From assembly GCA_002067315.1 (NCBI GenBank), contig MVRA01000091.1, positions 1 to 32,921 of the forward strand: 32,921 nt of DNA. The letters run 5' to 3'. Of the stretch, positions 7,930 to 14,833 are shown piece by piece. The stretch comes from Methanocella sp. PtaU1.Bin125. Lineage in GTDB: Archaea > Halobacteriota > Methanocellia > Methanocellales > Methanocellaceae. Position 1 is the stretch's first letter. Every line of letters begins with the position of its first letter. A program made the position numbers and the translations under genes. Below the pieces are notes generated by a model, which had not been told where the DNA came from, did no database searches, and saw nothing but the letters and a program-made list of their open reading frames with translations.

Positions 7930-8868
7930 GTGTTACTACCGGACGTTCAGGCAAATAACCCGGCTGTCATGATCGGCCTAACGAGAGTGGGCGTCACCGA
8001 CGTCAAGAAGATGGTGGAGATCACGAGGAGCGACAAGCGACCCATCATTCTGGTCCCGACCTTTGACATTTTCGTCGACCTGCCCTCCACCCGCAAAGGC
8101 GCCAACCTGTCGCGGAACCTCGAGGCCATCGACCGCATGCTGGAAGAGGCCCTGAAGCGGCCTGTCTACAAGATCGAGGACCTCTGCGTCGACGTATGCC
8201 GGCGCCTGCTGGACGTGCACGAGTACGCGACCAACGCCGAGGTGCGCATGCGCGGCGAGTACATGATGAAAAAGCGCTCGCCGAAGACCAACCTCGAGTG
8301 CCAGGAAGTCTACGACATTTACGCCGACGCCGTCATCACCCGGGGCGGCCCCGTGCGGAAGACCATCGGCGCCCAGGTGATCGCGATGACCGCCTGTCCC
8401 TGCGCCCAGGAGATCTCCCGGGACACCGCGTTCGGTAAGCTCAAGAAGCTGGGCGTCAGCGATGAGATCATCGTGAAGTTCCTCGACGACATGCCCATGC
8501 CCACCCACAACCAGCGCGGCATCGGCACCATCCGGATCGAGTCCGGCGAGAACGGGAAGATCCCCATCGAGGCGATTATTGATATTATCGAGAACTCCAT
8601 GAGCTCCCAGATGTACGAGCTCCTGAAGCGAGAGGACGAGCGCCACGTGGTCGAGTCCGCGCACAAGCACCCCAAGTTCGTGGAAGACTGCGTCCGCACC
8701 ATGGCCAAGAACCTCGTGCAGCGGTTCCCCGACCTGCCCGACGACGCCATCGTCACCATCGAGCAGGTGAACGAGGAGAGCATCCACCGGCATAACGCGT
8801 TCGCCGAGCGGATGGCGACGTTCGGGGAGCTGAAGAAAGAAGTCAACAGCAACGGGAATAGCCACTGA
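7930..8868 (+). CDS. mptA: GTP cyclohydrolase MptA (methanopterin biosynthesis)
   Basis: The enzyme opens GTP to a 7,8-dihydroneopterin cyclic phosphate, the first step to tetrahydromethanopterin. The product is about 312 residues, the usual length of the FolE2/MptA family. N-terminal LPDVQANNPAVMIGLTRVGV and VPTFDIFVDLPSTRKGANLS are highly characteristic. Metal and substrate residues appear in CPCAQEISRDTAF and MPMPTHNQRGIGTI. GTG 7930 is favoured: GGTGA lies five bases upstream and family members begin just before the D-V-Q motif. GTG 7921 is an alternative. CTTATA near 7902-7907 would give a nearly leaderless message, while an upstream promoter would include the structured segment 7762-7889. 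The gene stands alone. Confidence 0.93.
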   Translation: MLLPDVQANNPAVMIGLTRVGVTDVKKMVEITRSDKRPIILVPTFDIFVDLPSTRKGANLSRNLEAIDRMLEEALKRPVYKIEDLCVDVCRRLLDVHEYATNAEVRMRGEYMMKKRSPKTNLECQEVYDIYADAVITRGGPVRKTIGAQVIAMTACPCAQEISRDTAFGKLKKLGVSDEIIVKFLDDMPMPTHNQRGIGTIRIESGENGKIPIEAIIDIIENSMSSQMYELLKREDERHVVESAHKHPKFVEDCVRTMAKNLVQRFPDLPDDAIVTIEQVNEESIHRHNAFAERMATFGELKKEVNSNGNSH

Positions 8869-8974
8869 AGGCAGCCCGTAATTGATTTTTGCTTTTCTGA
8901 TATCCTTCCCGGGAAGGTAATGGCAATCTCGTATCAGCCTTGGCCATAGAGATGCGTGGCGGTACACAGGGCGC

Positions 8975-9101
8975 GGTTAAAGACCGCAGAGAGCGCAGGG
9001 GAGCGCAGAGTACGCGTTCCCCTTTTAGATATCTAATAGCGTTAAACTAAAAAAGAAACTGCGTACTCTGCGCTCCCCTGCGCTCTCTGCGGCCTTTAAC
9101 C
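8975..9101. repeat. Long inverted repeat (hairpin), 41-nt arms
   Basis: Arms at 8975-9015 and 9061-9101 are reverse complements at 40 of 41 positions around an AT-rich 45-nt loop. Inside each arm GAGCGCAG is repeated at a 10-nt period. It sits between mptA and the tail of ribB, so it could be transcribed from either side. The periodic CGCAGAG units resemble the CACAGAG-type intergenic repeats seen in many environmental genomes. No gene is present in 8869-9166. Confidence 0.85.
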
Positions 9102-9166
9102 ATGCTACAGTTCCGTCACGCCTAATCTTTGAATAAAAATTTACGAATAAAATGAGGGGGAAGAGT

Positions 9167-9865
9167 TCAATTTTTCATCGTCTTGAAGTACGCTTCGACC
9201 TCTTTGCCCTCGACGAACGCGAGCCCGTACTTTTCCGCGTACTTCATCGCGTCGGCCTTGGTGAGGGCCTTGCCGGTCTCGCCGTCCAGCATCTCGCACA
9301 TGACCATGGTCGGCGTGACGTTGGCAGCCCGGGCCAGCACGATGGACAGCTCGGTCTGCCCTCTCCGGTCGTGGAGGAGGCGGGGGGCGGCACGGAGCAG
9401 CGGCACGTGGCCCGGCGCCCGGAACTCGGCGCCGAAGCTGATCTTATTCCCGTTCAGCGCGCTCTTCGTGATCGACGCGAGTTCGCGTATGGTCAGCGCG
9501 CGGTCGACGTCGGTGATGCCGGTGAACACCTTGCGGTGGTTTACCCAGAGCGAGAACGAGGATTTCGTATCGTAGGGAATGTCGCCGACCTTCTCGTAGA
9601 TCGACTCGATGGCCTTGAACCCGTTGCCGGAGTCGCCCGCGTATTTCAGGACGTCGGTGATGTATGGGATGCCCAGGTTGGTGCACGCGACCGGGTCGAT
9701 GGCCACGCACATGAGGCCTCCCGCGTCCTTCCGGAGCTGATAGACGTACTTGGGGGTGACGTACTCCGCCGCGAACACGAGATCGGTCTCGCGCTCCCGG
9801 TTGTCGTAGTCATACAGGCAGATGATCTTCCCTTCTTGCAGCGCTTTGATCGCGTCTTCTATCAT
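9167..9865 (-). CDS. ribB: 3,4-dihydroxy-2-butanone 4-phosphate synthase
   Basis: RibB converts ribulose 5-phosphate to the four-carbon unit used for the riboflavin ring. The product is about 232 residues from ATG 9865, near the normal length for archaeal RibB. Recognisable motifs are LYDYDNRERETDLVFAAEYV near the N-terminus, with the acidic cluster that binds magnesium, then LRKDAGGLMCVAI, and RRGQTELSIVLARAANVTP with the catalytic His/Arg region HDRRGQTE. The start overlaps the stop of the upstream kinase gene (ATGA), so the two are co-translated. The operon makes riboflavin precursors and FMN, needed for flavins and for F420-linked enzymes. Confidence 0.93.
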   Translation of the reverse strand: MIEDAIKALQEGKIICLYDYDNRERETDLVFAAEYVTPKYVYQLRKDAGGLMCVAIDPVACTNLGIPYITDVLKYAGDSGNGFKAIESIYEKVGDIPYDTKSSFSLWVNHRKVFTGITDVDRALTIRELASITKSALNGNKISFGAEFRAPGHVPLLRAAPRLLHDRRGQTELSIVLARAANVTPTMVMCEMLDGETGKALTKADAMKYAEKYGLAFVEGKEVEAYFKTMKN

Positions 9866-10494
9866 TCCAGCTTCACCTCTACTTCGTCTCCGTCGGCTAT
9901 GCCGAGCGTCTGTCTCATGTTCACGGGCGCGATGATCTCCAGCAGCGTCGGGGGATAGCTCGTCCGGTCCGCCCGGACGATCGCGCACCTGATGCCCCTG
10001 ATGTTGACCTTGTAGCACTTGCAGCCGCCGAACGTGCGGTTCTCGTCGCGGAACCCCTCGATCTTGATGGCGTCCTGCTCGGGCGGCGCGAACGGCTCGG
10101 CCAGCTTTAAGTTCAGCGTCCCGGGGAACGGGTCGAAGCCGAGCTTCTGGTTGAACTGTCTGCGGTAGCCGTCCAGCGAGATGTAGTACTGCCCTTCGCC
10201 GAGGCCGGTCACGACCTTGCCTTTGATCACGATCTCCGGGGCGTCCTCGAACACGTGCTTGTAGTCGAGGTACTCCGACCTCAGGCGTAGCATGCCTTTA
10301 TCCGTGATGCGCACCCGCTGGCCCTCGCTGGTCACGATACGGGTGATGAGCCCCTCGTCCTCCAGCGACGACAGCCTGCGCGCGGCGGTCTGTGTGCTCG
10401 TGCCCAGCGAGGACGCAAAGATCGAGGAGGACAGGCTGACCTGCTCCCGGTTAGCGCCCATGAGGGCGAGCCGCTTCAGCGTCTCGACTTCCAT
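9862..10494 (-). CDS. ribK: CTP-dependent riboflavin kinase with N-terminal winged helix (RbkR-like)
   Basis: About 210 residues in two parts. Residues 1-90 form a winged helix-turn-helix (LGTSTQTAARRLSSLEDEGL with the wing TSEGQRVRIT). Residues about 95-210 are the archaeal riboflavin kinase fold, with KGKVVTGLGEGQYY, FDPFPGTLNLKL and a C-terminal LEIIAPVNMRQTLGIADGDEV. The kinase domain makes FMN using CTP. In this architecture the protein is known as RbkR, a bifunctional regulator and kinase that controls riboflavin genes. ATG 10494 follows GGTGAGAT. It is the first gene of the ribK-ribB operon, and a palindrome at its promoter suggests autoregulation. Confidence 0.93.
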   Translation of the reverse strand: MEVETLKRLALMGANREQVSLSSSIFASSLGTSTQTAARRLSSLEDEGLITRIVTSEGQRVRITDKGMLRLRSEYLDYKHVFEDAPEIVIKGKVVTGLGEGQYYISLDGYRRQFNQKLGFDPFPGTLNLKLAEPFAPPEQDAIKIEGFRDENRTFGGCKCYKVNIRGIRCAIVRADRTSYPPTLLEIIAPVNMRQTLGIADGDEVEVKLE

Positions 10495-10527
10495 TCATCT
10501 CACCAGATATAGCAACTCATTTTTAAG

Positions 10528-10563
10528 ATGCATACCATGTATGATATGCCAATATATAATGTT
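10528..10563 (-). promoter_or_regulatory. ribK promoter with candidate RbkR operator
   Basis: Read on the minus strand, ATTATATATT at about 10552-10561 is a strong TATA box, placing the start of transcription near 10528. Between the two lies the palindrome CATACCATGTATG (10531-10543; arms CATAC/GTATG), well placed to block initiation. Assignment to RbkR is inferred from the neighbouring regulator domain. Confidence 0.5.
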
Positions 10564-10672
10564 TCTGACAGGAATCACTAAGATAAAAAGGGCGTGCATA
10601 TACGCAGACAGAGGGGCTTTCGTTGCATCGTGGCATGCGGCGGGCATCGCGCGCACGGTGTCGCGCGTCCCA

Positions 10673-11368
10673 TCATTCACGGTCACGGGCCAATCGGATT
10701 TCGCCGTTGCGATAAACAGGTAGTACCGGGTACTCGTTTACCGCGGTACAGACAAGGTCAACGTCCGCGCGGTAGCCGTATCGGGTCAGCTTCTCCCCCG
10801 ACCCTGAATGCCTGATGCCATCCAGCAACTGCTTTCCCTCTGCATCGGAGACAGCCGAAGCTACTGCCTCATCCACGGCCGAGCCTGCACGGATTTTCCC
10901 GGCGATGTATTCTATCATCCCGGCGGCACAGCGGTCTTCGTCGGACTTCCGGGGCGGGCCCGAGGCAAGCAGGTAGGCGTGTGGCACAAAAGCCAGCTCC
11001 TTCGCCACGACGCCCGCGTTGAGGGTGCTGGCGATGATGCCGCCCCCGGCCATGACCCGGGTGCCGTTGGTCGTGACCATGACGATGGTCTTCCCTTCCA
11101 GCGGGACCCGGGACAGCTCCGTCGGCGAGTTGCCGTGGGCAAAGCCTTCCACCCGGATGCCGTTCCTCTCCCCGACGGTCAGCGCCCCGAGGCGCCGGCC
11201 GATCGCCAGGGCTTCGTCGTAATCCTTCACCGGGATCACCTTCTCGGCCCCGCGGTACAGCGCCGTGACGATGGTCGAGGTCGCCCGGAGGACGTCGACG
11301 ATCACCGGGACGCCATCCCCTTCTTTTAAAAACGCGTCTCTCCCTTCCGGCCCCACGAAATATCTCAT
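10673..11368 (-). CDS. comB: 2-phosphosulfolactate phosphatase (coenzyme M biosynthesis)
   Basis: ComB removes phosphate from (2R)-phosphosulfolactate, the second step from phosphoenolpyruvate and sulfite to coenzyme M. The product is about 231 residues, typical for the family. Diagnostic segments include VIVDVLRATSTIVTAL near residues 22-37, the GERNGIRVEGFAHGNSP block, and TIVMVTTNGTRVMAGGG; acidic residues in these bind the magnesium. ATG 11368 has only a weak ribosome site and lies six bases after the stop of an unknown gene, so the two are probably one transcript. An imperfect GC hairpin (10648-10667) follows the stop. Confidence 0.93.
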   Translation of the reverse strand: MRYFVGPEGRDAFLKEGDGVPVIVDVLRATSTIVTALYRGAEKVIPVKDYDEALAIGRRLGALTVGERNGIRVEGFAHGNSPTELSRVPLEGKTIVMVTTNGTRVMAGGGIIASTLNAGVVAKELAFVPHAYLLASGPPRKSDEDRCAAGMIEYIAGKIRAGSAVDEAVASAVSDAEGKQLLDGIRHSGSGEKLTRYGYRADVDLVCTAVNEYPVLPVYRNGEIRLARDRE

Positions 11369-11374
11369 AAGGCT

Positions 11375-12016
11375 CTACTCGGGTTTCAGCAGCCGGACCC
11401 ACTTGAGCCTTTCGCCGCCCTTGAATCCGGTGCCCCGGATGAAGAAGCGGCCGTACAGGCGATGCAGCAGCGCCGCGTCCCCGAACTCTTCCCGGGCCGA
11501 CTGCAGCCTGCTCTCGTAAGCCTCGACCTTTTCCGCGCCGAGGACCCGGTTGGTCCATTTGTCGACGTAGTCCGGCCGGTAGTCGTTCTTATCCAGCTTC
11601 CGCAGCACCGCACGGTAATCGTTCCTAAGTTTCGGGGAGAGATCGGTCGCCAGCAGCTTCTCGATCTGCCCCCGCAGGCTCTCCACGGCTGTGACAGTCG
11701 CGCCATCGATCTCGCCCACGGCCTTGAAAAATTCGCCGTCCTCGAAAACCTTTTCCTCCGCGAGGACCTTCTCGATGGCTTTCGAGAGCTCTTTCGACGG
11801 GACAATTCCCTTCCCTGCCAGGGTGGTGAGCAGCTTCTCGTAGTAGTGGTTGCCGAAGTCGATGACGGTCACGTCGGCATTCTCCTGGTCTTTCGTGGAC
11901 AGCCTGACCTTGCCGTTATCCATGATCAGGTTGATGCGGCCCTTTTCCCGGGCCGCTTTCATGATGAGCTTCTCCTGCCGTCGGTCGAGCCTGATTTCCG
12001 TGATGTCGAGCGCCAT
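11375..12016 (-). CDS. Unknown protein co-transcribed with comB
   Basis: I do not recognise this family. The product is about 213 residues from ATG 12016. A TATA-like TTTATAT near 12052-12058 predicts a start of transcription about 12 bases before the ATG, which excludes the longer open frame to 12211. The protein is soluble and mostly helical: ITEIRLDRRQEKLIMKAA at the start, a central acidic helical region, and a conserved-looking C-terminus with LYGRFFIRGTGFKGGERLKW. There are no cysteines and no membrane segments. Its position directly before comB suggests a link to coenzyme M or sulfur metabolism, but that is only context. Confidence 0.7.
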   Translation of the reverse strand: MALDITEIRLDRRQEKLIMKAAREKGRINLIMDNGKVRLSTKDQENADVTVIDFGNHYYEKLLTTLAGKGIVPSKELSKAIEKVLAEEKVFEDGEFFKAVGEIDGATVTAVESLRGQIEKLLATDLSPKLRNDYRAVLRKLDKNDYRPDYVDKWTNRVLGAEKVEAYESRLQSAREEFGDAALLHRLYGRFFIRGTGFKGGERLKWVRLLKPE

Positions 12017-12160
12017 GGTCTCTCTAATCTCAATTTCTAAGTCACGATGAGATATAAAGCATCCGGCTGCTCCGGGGGACAAGGAGCGGCTTCCGAAGGA
12101 ACCACCGGGGTCGGCGATTGCGGCGGTCGTTGACAGGCTGTAGCGACCGGGGATAAGGGC

Positions 12161-12275
12161 AGCCTGCGCTGCGGTCGCGCGCGCGTGCACATGCTCCGGC
12201 CGGGCATACAAAGGCAGCCCTGCCCGTTTTTCGTCTTTATTACCTGACCAGAACCCCGGTCACCGACTGACTTAC
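12161..12275. repeat. Dispersed intergenic repeat, copy 2
   Basis: It begins AGCCTGCGC and continues with a run of CG steps, CATGCTC.GGCCG..CAT, CAGCCCTG, GTTT.TC.TC and CCTGACCAGAACCCCGGTCA.CGACT. It aligns with 12483-12590 about 325 bases away, and its second half aligns with 1-102. No coding frame is supported in 12037-12781, which consists mainly of these repeats. Confidence 0.5.
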
Positions 12276-12292
12276 AAGATAAACACGTTTGT

Positions 12293-12455
12293 AGCCTGCG
12301 CGCCGGCTCTCGTCGCATTCCCGCCTCCGGCAGAGGTTTCGCACTACCCGCCCTCCCTCTCCCTGGCGCGCAGGCGCGCCGCAGGTCTATTGAAGATTCA
12401 CCTGTCCTTTTTTGTCATAATGCCTGACCAGAATCCTGTCATCGATCGATGTCAT
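12293..12455. repeat. Dispersed intergenic repeat, copy 3, with terminal inverted repeat
   Basis: GCCTGCGCGCC at 12294-12304 is the perfect reverse complement of GGCGCGCAGGC at 12365-12375. Between them lie CGCCTCCGGC and ACTACCCGCCCTCCC, both also found in 31874-31956. From 12366 onward it matches 1-102, with AGGTCTATTGAAGATT, a T-rich stretch and CCTGACCAGAA. It thus joins two repeat modules seen separately elsewhere in the window. Confidence 0.6.
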
Positions 12456-12482
12456 GAAAGAGTCGGTCATTTCGACGATTGC

Positions 12483-12600
12483 GGCTGCAGCTCGCGCGTA
12501 CGTACGAATGCTCTGGCCGAACATGCGACTACAGCCCTGTTTGTTTCTCATCGTCGGAATAATGGTCATCCACCGACTCCCTGTGGCCTCTGTGACTCCA
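12483..12600. repeat. Dispersed intergenic repeat, copy 4
   Basis: GGCTGCAGCTCGCGCG, then ATGCTCTGGCCGAACATGCG, then CAGCCCTGTTTGTTTCTC and GGTCATCCACCGACTCC align in order with 12172-12275, with small gaps. This is a degenerate tandem partner of copy 2. No gene is supported. Confidence 0.45.
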
Positions 12601-12781
12601 GCGAGATCATGTCCTCTTGAGACCTGTGGAACCTTAAAGAAAATGTGATGTACGCCGCCACATGCCGGGTAATACCCTTTCAGGCCGGCACGCGCGGCAT
12701 ACCTATAATCATCGCCCGATCCGGGGGAGCGTCCATCTCGGTGATAGTTATGGTTAGAAGCCTTCGGTTGAAAACCGCTGA

Positions 12782-12979
12782 TTATTTCTTGTATTCGGTA
12801 TAGCCGCACTTGCCGCAGGACGTCCGGTCCTTGTGGCTCGCGAGGAATACGCCGTCGCCGCACCGCGGGCAGGTCTGGCCCTTCCTGACGGCCTTGCCGT
12901 CCTTGCTGACCTCGTACATCCGGCCCTTGGTGTTGTTACCGGTCTTTGCCTTCGGTTTTGCTGCTTTCTTGTCCGCCAT
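12782..12979 (-). CDS. rps27ae: Ribosomal protein S27ae (eS31)
   Basis: A 65-residue small-subunit protein. A lysine-rich N-terminal tail is followed by [20 protein letters not shown] and CGKCGYTEY, giving a CxxC-x14-CxxC zinc ribbon. This matches the archaeal S27ae, which lacks the ubiquitin fusion of eukaryotes. It starts at ATG 12979, six bases after S24e, completing the usual archaeal pair. A small CGGTT/AACCG hairpin follows its stop. Confidence 0.97.
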   Translation of the reverse strand: MADKKAAKPKAKTGNNTKGRMYEVSKDGKAVRKGQTCPRCGDGVFLASHKDRTSCGKCGYTEYKK

Positions 12980-12984
12980 CTACA

Positions 12985-13323
12985 TCACGCCTTCTTCTCG
13001 CTAGCGGCCGCGCCTGCGGACGCCGCCTCTCCTTCCTTCTTCTCGGGCTTCTTCTCGTTCCGCTGGATGATGTGCTCGGTCTCCACGTTCTTCAGGCGGT
13101 CCATGCTCTCGTAGATCTTCGCATAGCCCCTGGTCTCGCGCTTGCCGAACTCGGATTTCATGCGCTCGATGATGACGAGCTCGGGCTTCGAGTTCAGGTA
13201 AGCTGCCAGCTTGTCCTTGATCTCCTGCCGCGACGGGGTGCCCAGGTTGTGGCTTACGCTGAACTGGACCTCGCGCCTCTGCAGGAGAGGGTTGTTCTTT
13301 TCTTCCAACACTTTTACTTCCAT
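12985..13323 (-). CDS. rps24e: Ribosomal protein S24e
   Basis: About 112 residues from ATG 13323, preceded by GGTGAT at good spacing; the open frame upstream to 13371 lacks a ribosome site. MEVKVLEEKNNPLLQRREVQ and LNSKPELVIIERMKSEFGKRETRGYA are hallmark S24e segments, the second split here only for description. The C-terminus carries an alanine- and lysine-rich extension, common in archaeal versions. It sits between the dephospho-CoA kinase and S27ae genes, a gene order kept in many archaea. Confidence 0.96.
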   Translation of the reverse strand: MEVKVLEEKNNPLLQRREVQFSVSHNLGTPSRQEIKDKLAAYLNSKPELVIIERMKSEFGKRETRGYAKIYESMDRLKNVETEHIIQRNEKKPEKKEGEAASAGAAASEKKA

Positions 13324-13348
13324 ACTTATCACCATTGGTTGATGATTG

Positions 13349-13873
13349 TTAAACTTGAGCCATTTGTTCAAGAATGGCCTGCGTCTCTTTTCGTTTCTCC
13401 TCGGTCACGCGGACCAGGACGACGCCCTCGCTGGGCTGGCCGTAGATCACGGCGGAGCCGATGGGCGCGTACAGGCACGCGGGGATGACCGCCAGGTCTT
13501 CCTCGCCGTTGACGAAGATGCGCACCGGCACCTTCGAGCTCATGTTGTCACGGATGGCGTCCATGAGCTCCTGCGTCACCAGGCCCGGCGGGTTGTCGAC
13601 GCGGACGTCCTTAAAAGACTCGTGGGCGGTGCCCTTCCTGATCTCGTGGTCGACCGGGATGCGCATCGTGATGTTGTCCACGAGGCACATGTCCGGCACG
13701 ATGCCCGCCTTGATCAGGTAGTAGGTGGTCACGTCGCCGATCGAGATGATCTTCACGGGCTTCCCGAGGCTGCGGACTACCTTCGTCAGGCAGTCGGCGC
13801 CCTTCCCCTTATACAGGGTGCCGAAGGGCGTCTTCAGCTTTTCGCGCAGCGCGTCGGTCAGCTTCAGCGCCAA
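13349..13873 (-). CDS. GTP-dependent dephospho-CoA kinase (DUF359 family)
   Basis: It performs the last step of CoA synthesis, phosphorylating dephospho-CoA with GTP rather than ATP. The product is about 174 residues starting at TTG 13873, which has AGGTG seven bases upstream and lies one base after the Spt4 stop. Family marks are the N-terminal LREKLKTPFGTLYKG, the ISIGDVTTYYLIKAGIVPDM block and VDNPPGLVTQELMDAI, followed by FVNGEEDLAVIPACLYAP, the acidic GEEDL being characteristic. It is unrelated to bacterial CoaE. Its nearness to coaBC and pantoate kinase (14834-16902) groups three CoA genes. Confidence 0.9.
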   Translation of the reverse strand: MALKLTDALREKLKTPFGTLYKGKGADCLTKVVRSLGKPVKIISIGDVTTYYLIKAGIVPDMCLVDNITMRIPVDHEIRKGTAHESFKDVRVDNPPGLVTQELMDAIRDNMSSKVPVRIFVNGEEDLAVIPACLYAPIGSAVIYGQPSEGVVLVRVTEEKRKETQAILEQMAQV

Positions 13874-13874
13874 T

Positions 13875-14102
13875 TTACCGCACCTTCAAAGCGAACTTGC
13901 CGGGCCGCTTGACGTTCATGAGGTGCGCGATCTCTGACTTGACGGGATCGATGATGACGACGTAGCCGCTCCAGTCCTCGCTCAGCGCGCTGGACTGGCA
14001 GATGGGGCACACCGTGCCCTCGAGCAGGCTGTGACACTCCCTGCAGGCCTTCAGGTTGCTGCCCGCCTTGCGGGACCGGGAGTCCGATTTAGTTTTAGCC
14101 AT
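13875..14102 (-). CDS. spt4: Transcription elongation factor Spt4
   Basis: A 75-residue zinc-ribbon protein that pairs with Spt5 to keep RNA polymerase processive. CRECHSLLEGTVCPICQ supplies the four zinc-binding cysteines (CxxC and CxxC), followed by the typical SEDWSGYVVIIDPVKSEIA. It opens the minus-strand group Spt4, dephospho-CoA kinase, S24e, S27ae. In many archaea rpoE1 lies directly upstream; here it is absent and a membrane protein gene occupies the place. ATG 14102 is preceded by an AT-rich promoter-like stretch. Confidence 0.95.
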   Translation of the reverse strand: MAKTKSDSRSRKAGSNLKACRECHSLLEGTVCPICQSSALSEDWSGYVVIIDPVKSEIAHLMNVKRPGKFALKVR

Positions 14103-14200
14103 TAAAATTACTCCGTAGGTTGATACTTTCGAGTAGTCATCTCGTCATAGTAACTTTGACTATATAAAAGTAGTGGAGTCGCTACCCGCGCCGGCCCGCC

Positions 14201-14728
14201 TCACGTTTCAGGAAACGCGTCGAGGCTGTACTCCTGCCCGGACTTCTTCCGCAGGTCGGACACGGCAATGTTCGGGTTCATGCGCTTCAGTTCCTCGATA
14301 AGCCCGTCCGCGTAGTCGTTGCTCCGCCAGACGGGCAGCTTCATGCGCTTTTTCTCTTCGCCCGCGTCGTAGATGATCACCGGCCGGGCCTTATCAAACA
14401 GCATGATCTTGTCGATCTCCATCGCGGAGAGCCGCTTGTTGAAGAAGGTCGCCTCGTAGGCCAGCCCGCCGTCGCCGACCGTCACCTTCTCGTTTATCCC
14501 CCGCCACATGAGGTAGAAGCACGCGGCGCCGCCGACGAGGAAGAGCGCGAGGAAGAAGCCGACGTTGAGGATGATATCGCCGAGCGGCGTGCCCTTGCTT
14601 GTGACGTCGCTCACCCACATGTACAGGACGATCAGCGGCACTAACATCAATACCGCCCCCAATCCTCCGATGATGACCGCCATGCCCAGGTGGTCCTTGA
14701 GGAAATCGCCCGTGTAGATTTTACCCAT
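14201..14728 (-). CDS. Membrane protein with two N-terminal helices and cytoplasmic domain
   Basis: About 175 residues, family not recognised. Two hydrophobic helices (about residues 15-37 and 50-72) are followed by a soluble region: TVGDGGLAYEATFFNKRLSA, IDKIMLFDKARPVII, then charged helices. Two helices followed by a small beta-rich domain is the layout of bacterial PH-like membrane proteins, which is my best guess only. ATG 14728 has AAGGAG directly upstream. It is divergent from coaBC, with which it shares a 105-base promoter region. Confidence 0.75.
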   Translation of the reverse strand: MGKIYTGDFLKDHLGMAVIIGGLGAVLMLVPLIVLYMWVSDVTSKGTPLGDIILNVGFFLALFLVGGAACFYLMWRGINEKVTVGDGGLAYEATFFNKRLSAMEIDKIMLFDKARPVIIYDAGEEKKRMKLPVWRSNDYADGLIEELKRMNPNIAVSDLRKKSGQEYSLDAFPET

Positions 14729-14833
14729 ACTCCTTACATCGGATTATCAGTCAAATATATTTTACCGTTCCCGCCGTGCAAACGATTTTGTATCCCCTGC
14801 GCTTATATGCTCCGTGGAGGCTCACCTTTGACC

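Noticed and set aside
7978-8967. Antisense frame in mptA
   Set aside because: mptA motifs are clear on the plus strand; the antisense product is Val/His/Asp-rich shadow sequence.
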